DNA from: Planctomycetota bacterium
GTDB taxonomy: Bacteria; Planctomycetota; UBA1135; UBA2386
NCBI GenBank assembly: GCA_028281765.1
Contig: JANQJF010000059.1
Location: forward strand, 186,001-250,000
Reading direction: 5' to 3'
DNA length: 64,000 nucleotides
A program made the translations under genes and the position numbers. Below, in pieces: positions 26,403 to 35,843 of the stretch; position 1 is the stretch's first letter, and every line of letters starts with the position of its first letter. The notes beneath the pieces are model-generated. The model ran no database searches, was not told the DNA's origin, and was given only the letters and a program-made list of their open reading frames with translations.

Positions 26403-27890
26403 ATGACAACGTGGCACAGGATTCAGCGCATGGCACTCGCCGACCAACGGCGGATGCAGGACGAACGCCTGGCTCGCTACGTCCGGGAGTACCTCTACCC
26501 CTTCCACCCCTTCTACAAGGACCTGTTCGACAAGAACGGGGTCAAGCCCGAGCAGATCAAATGCATCGATGACCTTCGGCGGTTGCCTCCGACGAGCAAG
26601 GTGGACCTGCTGCCGACCGACGAGGATCCGGAGCGGTTCAAGAAGTTCATCCAGCAGCCGACGCCCGCCGCGCTGAAGCGCGCGTGGTCGCTGCGGCGCA
26701 AGCTGCCACTGCTGATGCAGAAGCTCCGATCGGGCCCGGAGAGCGTCAAGGACTCTCTGCGACGCGAGTTCTCGCCGTGCTTCATGACCTTCACGACCGG
26801 GCGATCGGCCGAACCCGTGCCGTTCTTCTACTCGCTGAAGGACATCGACAACCTCCACGAGACCGGCCGCCGCCTGATCGACGTGATCGGGCTCCAGCCG
26901 CAGTTCCGCATCGCGAACCTGTTCCCGTACGCACCGCACCTCGCCTTCTGGCAGGTCGTCTTCGCCGGCCTCGAAGCCGGCATGATGGTGCTCAGCACCG
27001 GCGGCGGTCGCGTCATGGGCAGCGCGGGCGACCTGCGGGCGATCGGGCGGACGCGCGCCGACGCGATCCTCGGCGTGCCCGGCTACATCTACCACCTGCT
27101 GCGCCGCGGCGCGACCGAAGGCGCGGACCTCTCGACGGTCAAGACCGTCGTTCTCGGCGCCGAGCGCGTGCCCCCGGGCCTCAAGACCAAGATCCGCCGC
27201 ATGCTCGCGAGCATGGGCGCGGCGGACGTCAGCGTGTTCGGCACCTACGGATTCACCGAGGCGCGCATGGCGTTCGCGGAGTGCCCGACCGGCGACCCCG
27301 ACGTCTACTCCGGCTACCACCTGTATCCGGACCTCGCGATCTTCGAAGTCATCGACCCGAAGACCGGCGAAGTCGTTCCGGACGGCGAGAGCGGCGAACT
27401 CGTGATCACGCCGCTCGGCGGCCGCGCGAGCACGGTGTTCCGCTACCGCACGGGCGACATCGCCCGCGGCGGCATCATGACGGAACCGTGCCCGCACTGC
27501 GGACGCACCGTCCCGCGGATCACGAGTGACCTGACCCGCGAGAGCAGCCTGAAGGACCTCAACATCCTCAAGCTCAAGGGCACGCTCGTGAACCTCGAGG
27601 ACTGCGCCCAGATCCTCGGCGACTTCGCCGAGATCGAGGAGTGGCAGATCGAGCTCAAGAAGAAGGATGACGATCCGCACGAAGTCGATCAGCTCGTCGT
27701 CCGCGTCGCCTGCAGCGATGGCGCCGATCACGGGGCGATGAAGCAGCGCATCCAGGACGAATTCCGGTCGCGGATCGAGGTGTCTCCGAACACCGTCGAG
27801 TTTCTCGAACTCGAGGCGATGCTGGATCGCATCGGCATGGAGCGCGAGATGAAGGAGAAGCGGTTCGTCGACACGCGGCCGCAGATCTGA
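26403..27890 (+). CDS. PaaK-like acyl-CoA ligase (adenylate-forming)
   Basis: 495 aa, AMP-binding superfamily, phenylacetate-CoA ligase branch. Family signs: YREYLYPFHPFYKDLF-type N-terminus, the P-loop-like MTFTTGRSAEPVPFFYS, FGTYGFTEARMAFAEC (A5 motif), FRYRTGDIARGGI (A7) and the C-terminal acyl-activating part. It would convert a carboxylic acid, ATP and CoA to the acyl-CoA. Substrate not predictable; the thiolase and FadJ-type enzyme downstream point to oxidation of a fatty or aromatic-derived acid. Start ATG 26403 chosen; the internal ATG at 26430 is an alternative. Confidence 0.8.
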   Translation: MTTWHRIQRMALADQRRMQDERLARYVREYLYPFHPFYKDLFDKNGVKPEQIKCIDDLRRLPPTSKVDLLPTDEDPERFKKFIQQPTPAALKRAWSLRRKLPLLMQKLRSGPESVKDSLRREFSPCFMTFTTGRSAEPVPFFYSLKDIDNLHETGRRLIDVIGLQPQFRIANLFPYAPHLAFWQVVFAGLEAGMMVLSTGGGRVMGSAGDLRAIGRTRADAILGVPGYIYHLLRRGATEGADLSTVKTVVLGAERVPPGLKTKIRRMLASMGAADVSVFGTYGFTEARMAFAECPTGDPDVYSGYHLYPDLAIFEVIDPKTGEVVPDGESGELVITPLGGRASTVFRYRTGDIARGGIMTEPCPHCGRTVPRITSDLTRESSLKDLNILKLKGTLVNLEDCAQILGDFAEIEEWQIELKKKDDDPHEVDQLVVRVACSDGADHGAMKQRIQDEFRSRIEVSPNTVEFLELEAMLDRIGMEREMKEKRFVDTRPQI

Positions 27891-27950
27891 ACGGGCCCGA
27901 AGACCCGAACGGGGAGGGGTCGGCTCCACCACCGACCACTTATAGAGTTC

Positions 27951-29252
27951 ATGAGTCGTAGCAAACAAGACACGTTGGCGATCATCGCCGGCTGCCGCAC
28001 GCCGTTCGCGCGTGCCGGCACCGACCTCAAACGCGCGAGCGCTGCCGACCTGGCGAGTCACGTCTTCCGCGAAGTTCTCGACCGCTCCGCGATCGACCCC
28101 GCGTCGATCGACGAGGTGATCCTCGGCTGCGGCGGCCCCGACGCGGGCGAAGCGAACGTCGCTCGCGTCGCCGCGCTGCGCGCCGGCATTCCCGAGGCGG
28201 TGCCCGCGGTCACCGTGATGCGCAACTGCGCGTCCGGGATGGAGGCCCTGTTCGCCGCCGAGATGCGGCTCCGCGCCGGGGAAGGCGACGTGTTCGTCGT
28301 CGGTGGCGCCGAGTCGATGTCGAACTTCCCGTTGATGTTCAACCGCCGTGCGACCGACTGGTTCGCGAGCCTGGCACGCGCCCGCTCGTTGCCGCAGCGG
28401 CTCTCGCGCATCGCCGCGTTCCGCCCCGGTTTCCTGAAGCCGCGCGTCGCGATCCTCGAGGGACTGCGCGACCCGATCAGCGGGCTGATCATGGGCCAAA
28501 CCGCCGAGAACGTCGCGCGACGCTTCGGCATCTCGCGCGCGGAGCAGGACGAGTTCGCCCTGGAGAGCCACCACCGCGCGACGGGCGCGCTCGAACGCGG
28601 CCGGTTCGCCGACGAGATCGCACCCGTCCCGGTCGCGCCGAAGTTCGACCGATTCATCACGGACGACAACGGCATCCGCAAGGAACAGAACGCGGAGGCG
28701 CTCGCCAAGCTGCGCCCGGTCTTCGACAAGAAGAACGGCGACGTGACGGTCGGCAACTCGTGCCAGGTCACGGACGGTGCCGCCGCGATGCTCGTCATGT
28801 CGGAGGCGCGCGCCGAAGAGTTCGGGCTCGAGCCGCTCGCGCTCGTGCGCGGCCACTCGCGCGCCGCGCTGGACCCGGCCTACATGGGTCTCGGCCCGGT
28901 CCACGCGACGCCGGACGCGCTCCGCCGTGCGGGGATCGGCTTCGACAGCGTCGACCTGTTCGAGATCAACGAAGCGTTCGCGGCACAAGTGCTCGGCTGC
29001 GTGCGCGCGTTCGAGTCGGACGAGTACTGCCGCGAGCACGTCGGCCTTCCGGGCGCGATCGGCTCGATCGACCCCGCGAAGCTGAACGTCAACGGCGGCG
29101 CGATCGCGCTCGGTCACCCGATCGCCGCGACCGGCACGCGCATCGCGCTGACGCTTGCGGAAGAGCTGCGCGCGCAGCGCAAGCGCTACGGCGTCGCGAC
29201 GCTGTGCATCGGCGGCGGCCAGGGCCAAGCAATGGTGTTGGAGGCGGCATGA
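27951..29252 (+). CDS. Thiolase (acetyl-CoA acyltransferase)
   Basis: 433 aa. Catalytic Cys93 (RNCASGMEAL), His389 in NGGAIALGHPIAATG and Cys419 in CIGGGQG are present, and NEAFAAQ is intact. Length and the long middle region (DWFASLARARSLPQRLSRIAAFRPGF) resemble FadI/trifunctional-protein beta subunits, so beta-oxidation thiolysis is the likely direction. A TATAGA box ends four bases before the ATG without Shine-Dalgarno. Stop overlaps the FadJ-type gene by ATGA: the pair forms the usual two-subunit beta-oxidation complex. Confidence 0.9.
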   Translation: MSRSKQDTLAIIAGCRTPFARAGTDLKRASAADLASHVFREVLDRSAIDPASIDEVILGCGGPDAGEANVARVAALRAGIPEAVPAVTVMRNCASGMEALFAAEMRLRAGEGDVFVVGGAESMSNFPLMFNRRATDWFASLARARSLPQRLSRIAAFRPGFLKPRVAILEGLRDPISGLIMGQTAENVARRFGISRAEQDEFALESHHRATGALERGRFADEIAPVPVAPKFDRFITDDNGIRKEQNAEALAKLRPVFDKKNGDVTVGNSCQVTDGAAAMLVMSEARAEEFGLEPLALVRGHSRAALDPAYMGLGPVHATPDALRRAGIGFDSVDLFEINEAFAAQVLGCVRAFESDEYCREHVGLPGAIGSIDPAKLNVNGGAIALGHPIAATGTRIALTLAEELRAQRKRYGVATLCIGGGQGQAMVLEAA

Positions 29253-31408
29253 GTTCGACGGCTACCAAGGACACTGTGAAGCAAGCGGCGGAGTCGAATC
29301 CCGAGGGAGAAGGCGTCGTCGTCCTCGAGCGCATCGGCGACGGGATCACGATCCTGCGCCTCGGCGCCGCCGACGAGGGCATGATCACGTTGACCGAACA
29401 GCGGCTCGATTCGATCGATCGCGCGGCGGATCAACTCGCGCAGGACGACACGCTACGCGGCGTCGTCGTGACCGGACCGGGCCCCGGCATGTTCGCCGCG
29501 GGCGCCGACATCCGGATGATCGAGAACGTCGCGACTCCGCAAGAGGGGGCCGAGGGCGCCGCTCGCGGCCGCTCGATCTTCGGCAAGCTCGGCGCGCTGA
29601 AGGTCCCGGTCGTCGCGGCCGTCGACGGACCGTGCCTCGGCGGAGCCCTCGAACTCTGCCTCGCGCTCGACTACCGCATCGCCGCCGACAACGCCGGCAC
29701 GCAGATCGGCCTGCCCGAGGTCAAGCTCGGGATCGTGCCCGGCTTCGGCGGGACGCAGCGGCTGACCCGACTCGTCGGCCTGCCCAAGGCGCTCGACATG
29801 ATTCTGCAGGGCAAGATCCTGCGCGCGAAGCCCGCGTGGAAGCGCGGCGTGGTCGACCGCATCGTGCCGGCCGAGAAGCTCCTCGCGATCGCGATCGAAA
29901 CCGTCCGCGAGTTCGCGGACAAGGGAAGCAAGGGGCCGACCCGCAAGCTGCGCGGCATGGACCGCTGGCTGACGCACTCGCCGCTGCGCGCGATCGTCGA
30001 GCGGAAGGTGCGCAAGACGCTCTCGGCCGGACAAGCACGCTTCTACGAAGCGCCGAAGCGCGCACTCGAGCTGTGCCTCGACGCCGTGCGGCTGCCGGTG
30101 GAACGCGGCTTCGAGCGCGAAGCGTCGGTGACGGGCGACCTCATCGTCTCGAAGACCTGCAAGGGGCTGCTGAACCTCTACTTCCTGACCGAGCGCAGCA
30201 AGCGCCTCGGGAAGTCCGACGACGCGCGATCGATCGACCGCGCACTCGTGCTCGGTGGCGGCGTCATGGGCGCCGGTATCGCGGGATCGATGGTCAACAA
30301 GGGCATCCTCGTGCGCCTGTGCGACCTGCTCCCCGAGAACCTGCTCGGCGCGAAGAAGCGCCTGCAGAAGACCCTCGACAAGAAGCTGCGTCGCCGACAC
30401 CTCAAGAAGCACGAGGCACGCGCGGTGCAAGACCGGCTCGCGGTCTCGTCCGAATGGGGCCTGCTCGCGCAGACGGACATGCTGCTCGAGGCCGTCCCGG
30501 AGGTCCTCGACCTCAAGCGCAAGATCTTCGCCGAGGCGGTCGAGCGCGGACTGTCTGATGACGCGATCATCGCGACGAACACGTCGTCGTTGTCGATCGA
30601 CGCGATGAGCGAAGGCCTGCCGAACCGCGAACGCGTCGTCGGCGTGCACTTCTTCAACCCGCCCGAGAAGATGCCGCTCGTCGAAGTGATCCGCGGCAGC
30701 CACACGAGCGACGCCGCGGTCGCGACCGCGTGCAAGCTCGCGGTGCGACTCGGCAAGTTCCCGGTCGTGGTCAAGGACTGCGCGGGCTTCCTCGTGAATC
30801 GCTGCCTGGCCCCGTACATGAACGAGGCCGCGCGACTGATGGTCGAGGGCAACTCGCCGGAGTTCATCGACCAAGTCATGCTCGATTTCGGTTTTCCGAT
30901 GGGCCCCGCGCGGCTGCTCGACGAGGTCGGCTACGACGTCGCCAACAAGGTCAGCGAAGTCCTCGCCGAGGCCTTCACGGACCGCATGACGCCGAGCCCG
31001 TTCTTCGCGGCCATGGTCGAGGCGGGATGCCTCGGCATGAAGAAGGACGGTGGCCTCTACGACAAGTCCGGTGACAAGGCCGGTCCGGGACGCGCGGTGC
31101 TGACCGCCCTGCGCAGCACCCGCGGTGGCGTCGACCGTTTGGCGACGCGTAGCGAAGTCCACCAGCGCCTCGTCTACCCGATGATCGCGGAGGCCTACCG
31201 CATCCTCGAGGAAGGACTCGTCAACAGCGCCGAGGATCTGGATCTCGGCCTCGTGTTTGGCATCGGCTTCCCACCGTTCACGGGTGGCATCACGAAGTAT
31301 GCGGAGCGCGAAGGCATCGACATCGTCGTCGAGGCGTTGACCGCGATGGCCGAGCAACACGGCAACCGGTTCGCGCCACCCCGCTCGCTCGTCGAGCAGC
31401 GCGATTGA
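29249..31408 (+). CDS. fadJ: Multifunctional fatty-acid oxidation protein (enoyl-CoA hydratase / 3-hydroxyacyl-CoA dehydrogenase)
   Basis: 719 aa, FadB/FadJ architecture. Crotonase domain about 25-210 with oxyanion/Glu segments AAGADIRM, GPCLGGALELCLALDYRIA and GLPEVKLGIVPGFGGTQRL (both catalytic Glu positions kept). NAD-binding 3-hydroxyacyl-CoA dehydrogenase from about 330 with GGGVMGAGIAGSM, catalytic His in GVHFFNPPEKMPLVEVI and NRCLAPYMNEA; a second C-terminal HAD domain ends near 710. Forms the alpha subunit with the thiolase beta subunit encoded by the overlapping gene. Cytoplasmic beta-oxidation. Confidence 0.92.
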   Translation: MSSTATKDTVKQAAESNPEGEGVVVLERIGDGITILRLGAADEGMITLTEQRLDSIDRAADQLAQDDTLRGVVVTGPGPGMFAAGADIRMIENVATPQEGAEGAARGRSIFGKLGALKVPVVAAVDGPCLGGALELCLALDYRIAADNAGTQIGLPEVKLGIVPGFGGTQRLTRLVGLPKALDMILQGKILRAKPAWKRGVVDRIVPAEKLLAIAIETVREFADKGSKGPTRKLRGMDRWLTHSPLRAIVERKVRKTLSAGQARFYEAPKRALELCLDAVRLPVERGFEREASVTGDLIVSKTCKGLLNLYFLTERSKRLGKSDDARSIDRALVLGGGVMGAGIAGSMVNKGILVRLCDLLPENLLGAKKRLQKTLDKKLRRRHLKKHEARAVQDRLAVSSEWGLLAQTDMLLEAVPEVLDLKRKIFAEAVERGLSDDAIIATNTSSLSIDAMSEGLPNRERVVGVHFFNPPEKMPLVEVIRGSHTSDAAVATACKLAVRLGKFPVVVKDCAGFLVNRCLAPYMNEAARLMVEGNSPEFIDQVMLDFGFPMGPARLLDEVGYDVANKVSEVLAEAFTDRMTPSPFFAAMVEAGCLGMKKDGGLYDKSGDKAGPGRAVLTALRSTRGGVDRLATRSEVHQRLVYPMIAEAYRILEEGLVNSAEDLDLGLVFGIGFPPFTGGITKYAEREGIDIVVEALTAMAEQHGNRFAPPRSLVEQRD

Positions 31409-31489
31409 TCTCGATTCGTCTCACATCGAGAACGACGCGGTGACACCGTTGCGATGGTCGCATCGGCGACGCGAGCCTGTCCGCATCCC

Positions 31490-31518
31490 GTGACGCTCGC
31501 TTCTTCGTGTGCTATGAT
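31490..31518 (+). promoter_or_regulatory. Putative sigma-70-type promoter with extended -10
   Basis: GTGACG at 31490-31495, a 17-nt spacer, then TATGAT at 31513-31518 preceded by TG-C (extended -10). It would drive the lipoprotein gene at 31660 with a leader of about 135 nt. Confidence 0.4.
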
Positions 31519-31659
31519 ACGGCGTCCGCGATCGCCGCGGTTTTCGCGAAGAGGCACGAAGAACCCAACACTGCTCAACGACTCGCGCCCCGATTGTCGA
31601 TGAATGGAACGTCGGTTCTTTGGCCGATCGCTCTTTGAATCATCGCCCTCGGGAGTTTC

Positions 31660-32709
31660 GTGCTTCGCTACGTGAGCCTCATCCTGATTTTGACCGGCTG
31701 CGCCGTCTCTCCGGACGACGCGGTTGCGCCAGGGGATCGCTCACTCGCCTACCGCACGCTCGACGAGGCGCGACCGCCGTCCAGCGTCGACTTCATGCCG
31801 CTGCGAATCGGCGTCGAATACCTGCCGGAGGCCACGCGCAACGACGCGGGCAGCCTCCTGGGCGCACACCGCTCGAGCCCACAGCCTGCCGAGATTCAAG
31901 AGATCTCGGTGCTGTCGATGAGCACCGCAACCGTGCGCAGCGAAACCGGCCGTCAGCCGGACGGTCGTCGCGAGCGCGAGAAGTCGCCGTGGCTCCTGAC
32001 CAAGGATCAGCTGGCCGCGATCGAGGATCCCTCCGAACGGCTCACGATGCAGTTCGTCGACGACCTCGTCGGAGAGGATCGTCGCCGCATGCAGCGCGAG
32101 CTGCGGACGCCCGTCCTGACCAACCGCCTGCGCTACTCGCGGAGCGATTCGCTCCATCTGCCGATCGACGATCTGCAGGCCGAAGAGGAAGCGAGCTTCC
32201 TCAACGAAACCGCACCGGGTCTGCTCCGCCGCCCACTCCGCAAGCTGCTCAAGCGGGTGTCGTTCGTCGAAGACATGGAGCTCGCATTCAAGGACTTCCG
32301 TGGCGACAACGTCCCGTTCTCCACCGAGTACAGCAAGAAGAGTCGGCGAGGCGCGAAGTGGGGCCGCGTCTCGATGCGCGTGCGCCTGTCCGACGGCAGC
32401 GACCCGGTCGAACTGTCCTACTACAACTGGGGCTGGCGCATCGGCTCGAGCAAGGAGCGGTCGCGGCTGCAGTATCGATTCCGCGTCGCGGACAAACTCG
32501 AGGGCTCGATCCGCTATCGCTTCGACTACCTGACGCACGACGCGGCGGTACGCGCCGACCTGCGCTACACGATCGACGACCGCACGCACTTGACGATGCT
32601 CCTCGGCGACCAGCTCGACTTCCTCGCGGGACCGACGGCCTACTCGTTCTTGAACACGCCGCTCGACGGCACGGCGGGCGTGCTGTTCTATGTCGAGCAC
32701 CTGTTCTGA
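31660..32709 (+). CDS. Outer-membrane lipoprotein-like hypothetical protein
   Basis: 349 aa. GTG start with GGGAG four bases upstream; lipobox LTGC at residues about 10-13 (LRYVSLILILTGCAVS). The C-terminal 100 residues alternate in short amphipathic strands (WGRVSMRVRLSDGSDPVELSYYNWGWRIG, RLQYRFRVADKLEGSIRYRFDY, VRADLRYTIDDRTHLTMLLG, ending in VEHLF), which looks like a beta-barrel edge or curved sheet. I recognise no family. Followed 12 bp later by another lipoprotein gene. Confidence 0.65.
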   Translation: MLRYVSLILILTGCAVSPDDAVAPGDRSLAYRTLDEARPPSSVDFMPLRIGVEYLPEATRNDAGSLLGAHRSSPQPAEIQEISVLSMSTATVRSETGRQPDGRREREKSPWLLTKDQLAAIEDPSERLTMQFVDDLVGEDRRRMQRELRTPVLTNRLRYSRSDSLHLPIDDLQAEEEASFLNETAPGLLRRPLRKLLKRVSFVEDMELAFKDFRGDNVPFSTEYSKKSRRGAKWGRVSMRVRLSDGSDPVELSYYNWGWRIGSSKERSRLQYRFRVADKLEGSIRYRFDYLTHDAAVRADLRYTIDDRTHLTMLLGDQLDFLAGPTAYSFLNTPLDGTAGVLFYVEHLF

Positions 32710-32721
32710 TCCGAACTCCGC

Positions 32722-33690
32722 TTGACCGAGCAGATCCTGAAGCGCCTCGCACTACTCGCCTGCCTCGCGCTCGCCGCGTGTTCATCCGTGCCGATGACTC
32801 GGCACCCGCGTGCGGCGCTCGACATTCCCGAGAACCTGGCTACGCGCTACGCGATCCCGGGACCGATCGAAGAACGCACGCTGATCCCGATCGGCAGCGA
32901 GGACTCGATGCGGTACCACCGTGGCCAGCTCGCCGCCGGCCACGAAGTCGCGGAGTTCTACTTCATCGACCCGCCGCGCCCTGGGCCGCGGCCGTTCGTG
33001 CTGCTGCTGCCGATCCTCGCGGGCGGTCGCGAGCTGATGTGGTTCATCGGCACCGATCTGGCGAGTCGGGGATACGCCGTCGCCTGGCCGCGCCGCGTGT
33101 CGTCGGCGCTCCAGCGAGAACAGCGCGGCCCCGAACTCGAAGAGCTGTTTCGCCGATCGGTCGTGCACGCGCGGATGGTGCTCGCGTGGGCTCGAACTCA
33201 ACCCGAACTCGACGCGGAACGCACCGGACTCGTCGGCATCTCGCTCGGCAGCATGATCGGCAGCGCCGTCATGGCCGTCGAACCCGGTCTCCGCGCGGGC
33301 GCCCTCTGCCTCGCCGGCGGCGACCTGCCGGAGATGCTGATGGTCAGCGCCGAACCGCGCGCGCGGCGCTGGCTGCGCTGGCGCGCCGCCGACGACGGCA
33401 TCGCCTCGCTCGAACTGCAGCGGGAACTCGACCAGTGCATCGTGTCCGACCCGGCGCTGCTCGCCGGCTACGTGGACACCGACCGCGTGCTCCTCGTGAG
33501 CGCCTCGCTCGACGACGTCGTGCCGCCGCGCAACCAGGACCTGCTCTGGGAGAGCCTGGGTCGGCCGAAGCGTGTCTGGCTGCCGCTCGGCCACTACTCG
33601 GCCGCACTCGCCATCCACTCCGTGCTCGGCGAGATCGACACGTTCTTCGTGGACCGGGGCTGCCGGCGCCTCGGGCACGCCCGGCCGTAG
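32722..33690 (+). CDS. Alpha/beta hydrolase lipoprotein
   Basis: 322 aa from TTG 32722. Lipoprotein signal LALLACLALAACSS. Alpha/beta-hydrolase features: strand and oxyanion region PFVLLLPILAGGRE, nucleophile elbow GISLGSMIG (Ser), acid in VSASLDDVVPP and His in LPLGHYSA. It would act in the periplasm or outer membrane as an esterase-type enzyme on an unknown substrate. Tight spacing to the previous lipoprotein gene indicates one operon. Confidence 0.72.
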   Translation: MTEQILKRLALLACLALAACSSVPMTRHPRAALDIPENLATRYAIPGPIEERTLIPIGSEDSMRYHRGQLAAGHEVAEFYFIDPPRPGPRPFVLLLPILAGGRELMWFIGTDLASRGYAVAWPRRVSSALQREQRGPELEELFRRSVVHARMVLAWARTQPELDAERTGLVGISLGSMIGSAVMAVEPGLRAGALCLAGGDLPEMLMVSAEPRARRWLRWRAADDGIASLELQRELDQCIVSDPALLAGYVDTDRVLLVSASLDDVVPPRNQDLLWESLGRPKRVWLPLGHYSAALAIHSVLGEIDTFFVDRGCRRLGHARP

Positions 33691-33928
33691 CCCGGCGGGG
33701 TCCGGGGGTCCGCCTCGGTCAAGAGTGGCGGCTGCGACCACGAACTGCCGATGACACCGCGGAGAACCCGCAGAAGGCCGAGAACGGTCGACCCCGCGCG
33801 CGCCGAGCCTCCTGCGGAGGGAGTCTCGGGCGGCTTCGATCGTCTCGGACACCCCCTGACTCTTGCAGATTCCGGGCCCCGCCGGTTTCATGCTCCGTCC
33901 CTAGCCTCCTTCGAACGAGCCCACCGTA

Positions 33929-34984
33929 ATGTCCATCCGATCGCTCCTTCACGTCCTCGTCCCGCTCCTCGCGGTTTCGTCGATTCACGCCCAGACCAAG
34001 CCGACGACGCAACCGGGTTCGCAGCCGTCCAAGGACAAACTGCAACAAGAGGTCACGGGTGTCGCCGAGACGCCGGAGCAGCGCGTCGCGAAGCTCCAGC
34101 AGCAGCTGAAGAAGGTCGACGAGGAACTGAAGCACATCACGACGCTCCAGCAGAACGGCGGGATGGTCGGCCACGTCCAGCGCTCTCTGGGACTGCGCTC
34201 GAACAAGTATCGGACCTACGCCCCGCCGGCGCCGAAGACGCGCCCGAACACCGGCGGCCGCGTTCGCAAGCTGAGTGACGAGGAGTCGATGGGCCTTCCC
34301 GCCGGCACGCGCCTCGTGATCAACGGCGAACCGGTGCTGGACGCGGAATACAAGCGCGTCGCCGACTACCTGAAGACGTTCGTCAAGAACGAGCTCGCCG
34401 TGAAGAAGCTCACGGTCCACAACCTCGCACTCCAGAAGGCCGCGATCGCCGAGAATCCGAAGTCCGCGAAGGCCAATCGCGAGCGCCTCAAGCTCGCCCA
34501 CAACCGACTCGTCGAAGGCGAGATCTGGGATCGCGTGTGTCAGGAACTGTCCGACTGCCCGAGCATCGAGAAGAACGGTGACCTCGGCTTCATCAAGCAA
34601 GCCGATCGTGACCCGCTGTTCATGGCACACGCCATGGCCCTGGAGCCGGGCGACCGCTCGAACGTCATCGAGTCGACCGAGGGCTATCACGTCATCGAGT
34701 GCCTCGCGAAGAAGGACAACTCGGTGCACGTGCGCCACGTGCTCGTCCGCTACTCGGACGAGGTCTCGAAGGTGCACGCACTCGTCCGCCGCGGCAACGT
34801 CGACATCGCGTCGAACAACGCGGCCGACATCGAAGGAATGGCCCCGAAGAAGACGCCCGTCCGCACCGTTCCCGCCCCGGTCCGCGTCGACGGCGCGAAG
34901 ATCAAGAAGGGTGCGGAGCTGAAGAAGGCCGAGAAGGCCAAGGGCACGGCCGAAAAGGCCAAGGGCAAGTACAAGCGCGACTGA
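33929..34984 (+). CDS. Secreted parvulin-like peptidyl-prolyl isomerase
   Basis: 351 aa. Signal peptide (SIRSLLHVLVPLLAVSSIHAQ), then a Gln/Lys-rich coiled-coil-like stretch (about 40-80). Residues about 195-265 are a PpiC-type rotamase core: LVEGEIWDRVCQELSDCPSIEKNGDLGFIKQAD, PLFMAHAMALEPGDRSNVIESTEGYHVIECL. The C-terminus is a Lys/Ala-rich low-complexity tail. Overall a SurA/PrsA-like envelope folding factor, though the parvulin domain is only partly conventional. Confidence 0.65.
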   Translation: MSIRSLLHVLVPLLAVSSIHAQTKPTTQPGSQPSKDKLQQEVTGVAETPEQRVAKLQQQLKKVDEELKHITTLQQNGGMVGHVQRSLGLRSNKYRTYAPPAPKTRPNTGGRVRKLSDEESMGLPAGTRLVINGEPVLDAEYKRVADYLKTFVKNELAVKKLTVHNLALQKAAIAENPKSAKANRERLKLAHNRLVEGEIWDRVCQELSDCPSIEKNGDLGFIKQADRDPLFMAHAMALEPGDRSNVIESTEGYHVIECLAKKDNSVHVRHVLVRYSDEVSKVHALVRRGNVDIASNNAADIEGMAPKKTPVRTVPAPVRVDGAKIKKGAELKKAEKAKGTAEKAKGKYKRD

Positions 34985-35018
34985 GACCGTAGCGGCAGTG
35001 CCGCAGAGGAGGGGTGCT

Positions 35019-35843
35019 GTGTTTCGACGCAGTGGAAGCACCGTCGCGTACTACGTCGACGGCAAGTTGCCGAACCCGCATGACGATGCATTCGGCGCCA
35101 AACTCGCGGACCAGCGGTTTCGTTCGATCGAGACCGCGGCGTCCGAAGAGACGTCCATCGGCTGGGTCACTTCAGGCGACCCGACCGGGGACACGTTCGA
35201 ACTCGAGGACATGGACATCGACGCCGGGATCTGGCTTCGAATCCGCTTCGACAAGAAGGCTCTGCCGACCGTCTGGCTGAAGATCCACCGCGCGGTCGCC
35301 GAGCGCAGCGCGGGCCGCCCGCTGTCCGCGCGCGAGCGCAAGGAGCTGAAGGAGGACCTCTCCGAGAAGCTGCTGCCGCGCACGCTGCCGACCGTCCAGT
35401 TCGTCGACGTGCTCTACCTGCCGAAGCAGCAGCGAATCCTGCTGTTCGGCACGTCGAAGCGCATCCGCGAGGAGTTCGAGAAGCTGTTCTTCAAGACGTT
35501 CGCGGTGTCCGTCGTCGCGGCCACGCCCTACACGCTCGCGCAACACTCGGGGCTCGGACGGGAGGCTCTCGCCTACCTCGACCAGGTCTCGCCTGTCCCG
35601 TGGCCGCGCGAAGGCGGCGTCGCGGATCGCCAGATGCTCGCGGACGAAGACGACGGCCTCGAGGGCGATCACGAGGAGGAGTTCGACGCCGAACCGTCCG
35701 AGCCCGCGCCGGGCGCCACGGTCACCGACGCGCGAGCCAGTGAGACCGCGGCCACGCCCGAGGAGGCCAGTCGACCCGACGAAGACGCTGACCTCGAAGC
35801 CATCGAAATCGACCTCCCCGAACCCACGGAGCACGACGCATGA
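35019..35843 (+). CDS. RdgC-like protein
   Basis: 274 aa from GTG 35019, which has AGGAGG eight bases upstream; the earlier GTG at 34998 lacks one. Residues 1-165 follow the RdgC layout: a small N-terminal beta domain, IGWVTSGDPTGDTF, WLKIHRAVAERSAGRPLSARERKELKEDLSEKLLPRTLP, then QFVDVLYLPKQQRILLFGTSKRIREEFEKLFFKTF. RdgC forms a DNA-encircling ring dimer that modulates RecA in proteobacteria. After about 190 the protein is an acidic, probably disordered tail. Overlaps the next gene by ATGA. Similarity is by eye and distant. Confidence 0.6.
   Translation: MFRRSGSTVAYYVDGKLPNPHDDAFGAKLADQRFRSIETAASEETSIGWVTSGDPTGDTFELEDMDIDAGIWLRIRFDKKALPTVWLKIHRAVAERSAGRPLSARERKELKEDLSEKLLPRTLPTVQFVDVLYLPKQQRILLFGTSKRIREEFEKLFFKTFAVSVVAATPYTLAQHSGLGREALAYLDQVSPVPWPREGGVADRQMLADEDDGLEGDHEEEFDAEPSEPAPGATVTDARASETAATPEEASRPDEDADLEAIEIDLPEPTEHDA

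Noticed and set aside
29453-31360. 635-codon open frame opposite the FadJ-type gene
   Set aside because: Same composition artefact; the plus strand carries all catalytic motifs.
31600-31638. 12-codon frame MNGTSVLWPIAL as a leader peptide
   Set aside because: No Shine-Dalgarno, no attenuator-like hairpin after it, and the downstream gene is an unrelated lipoprotein.
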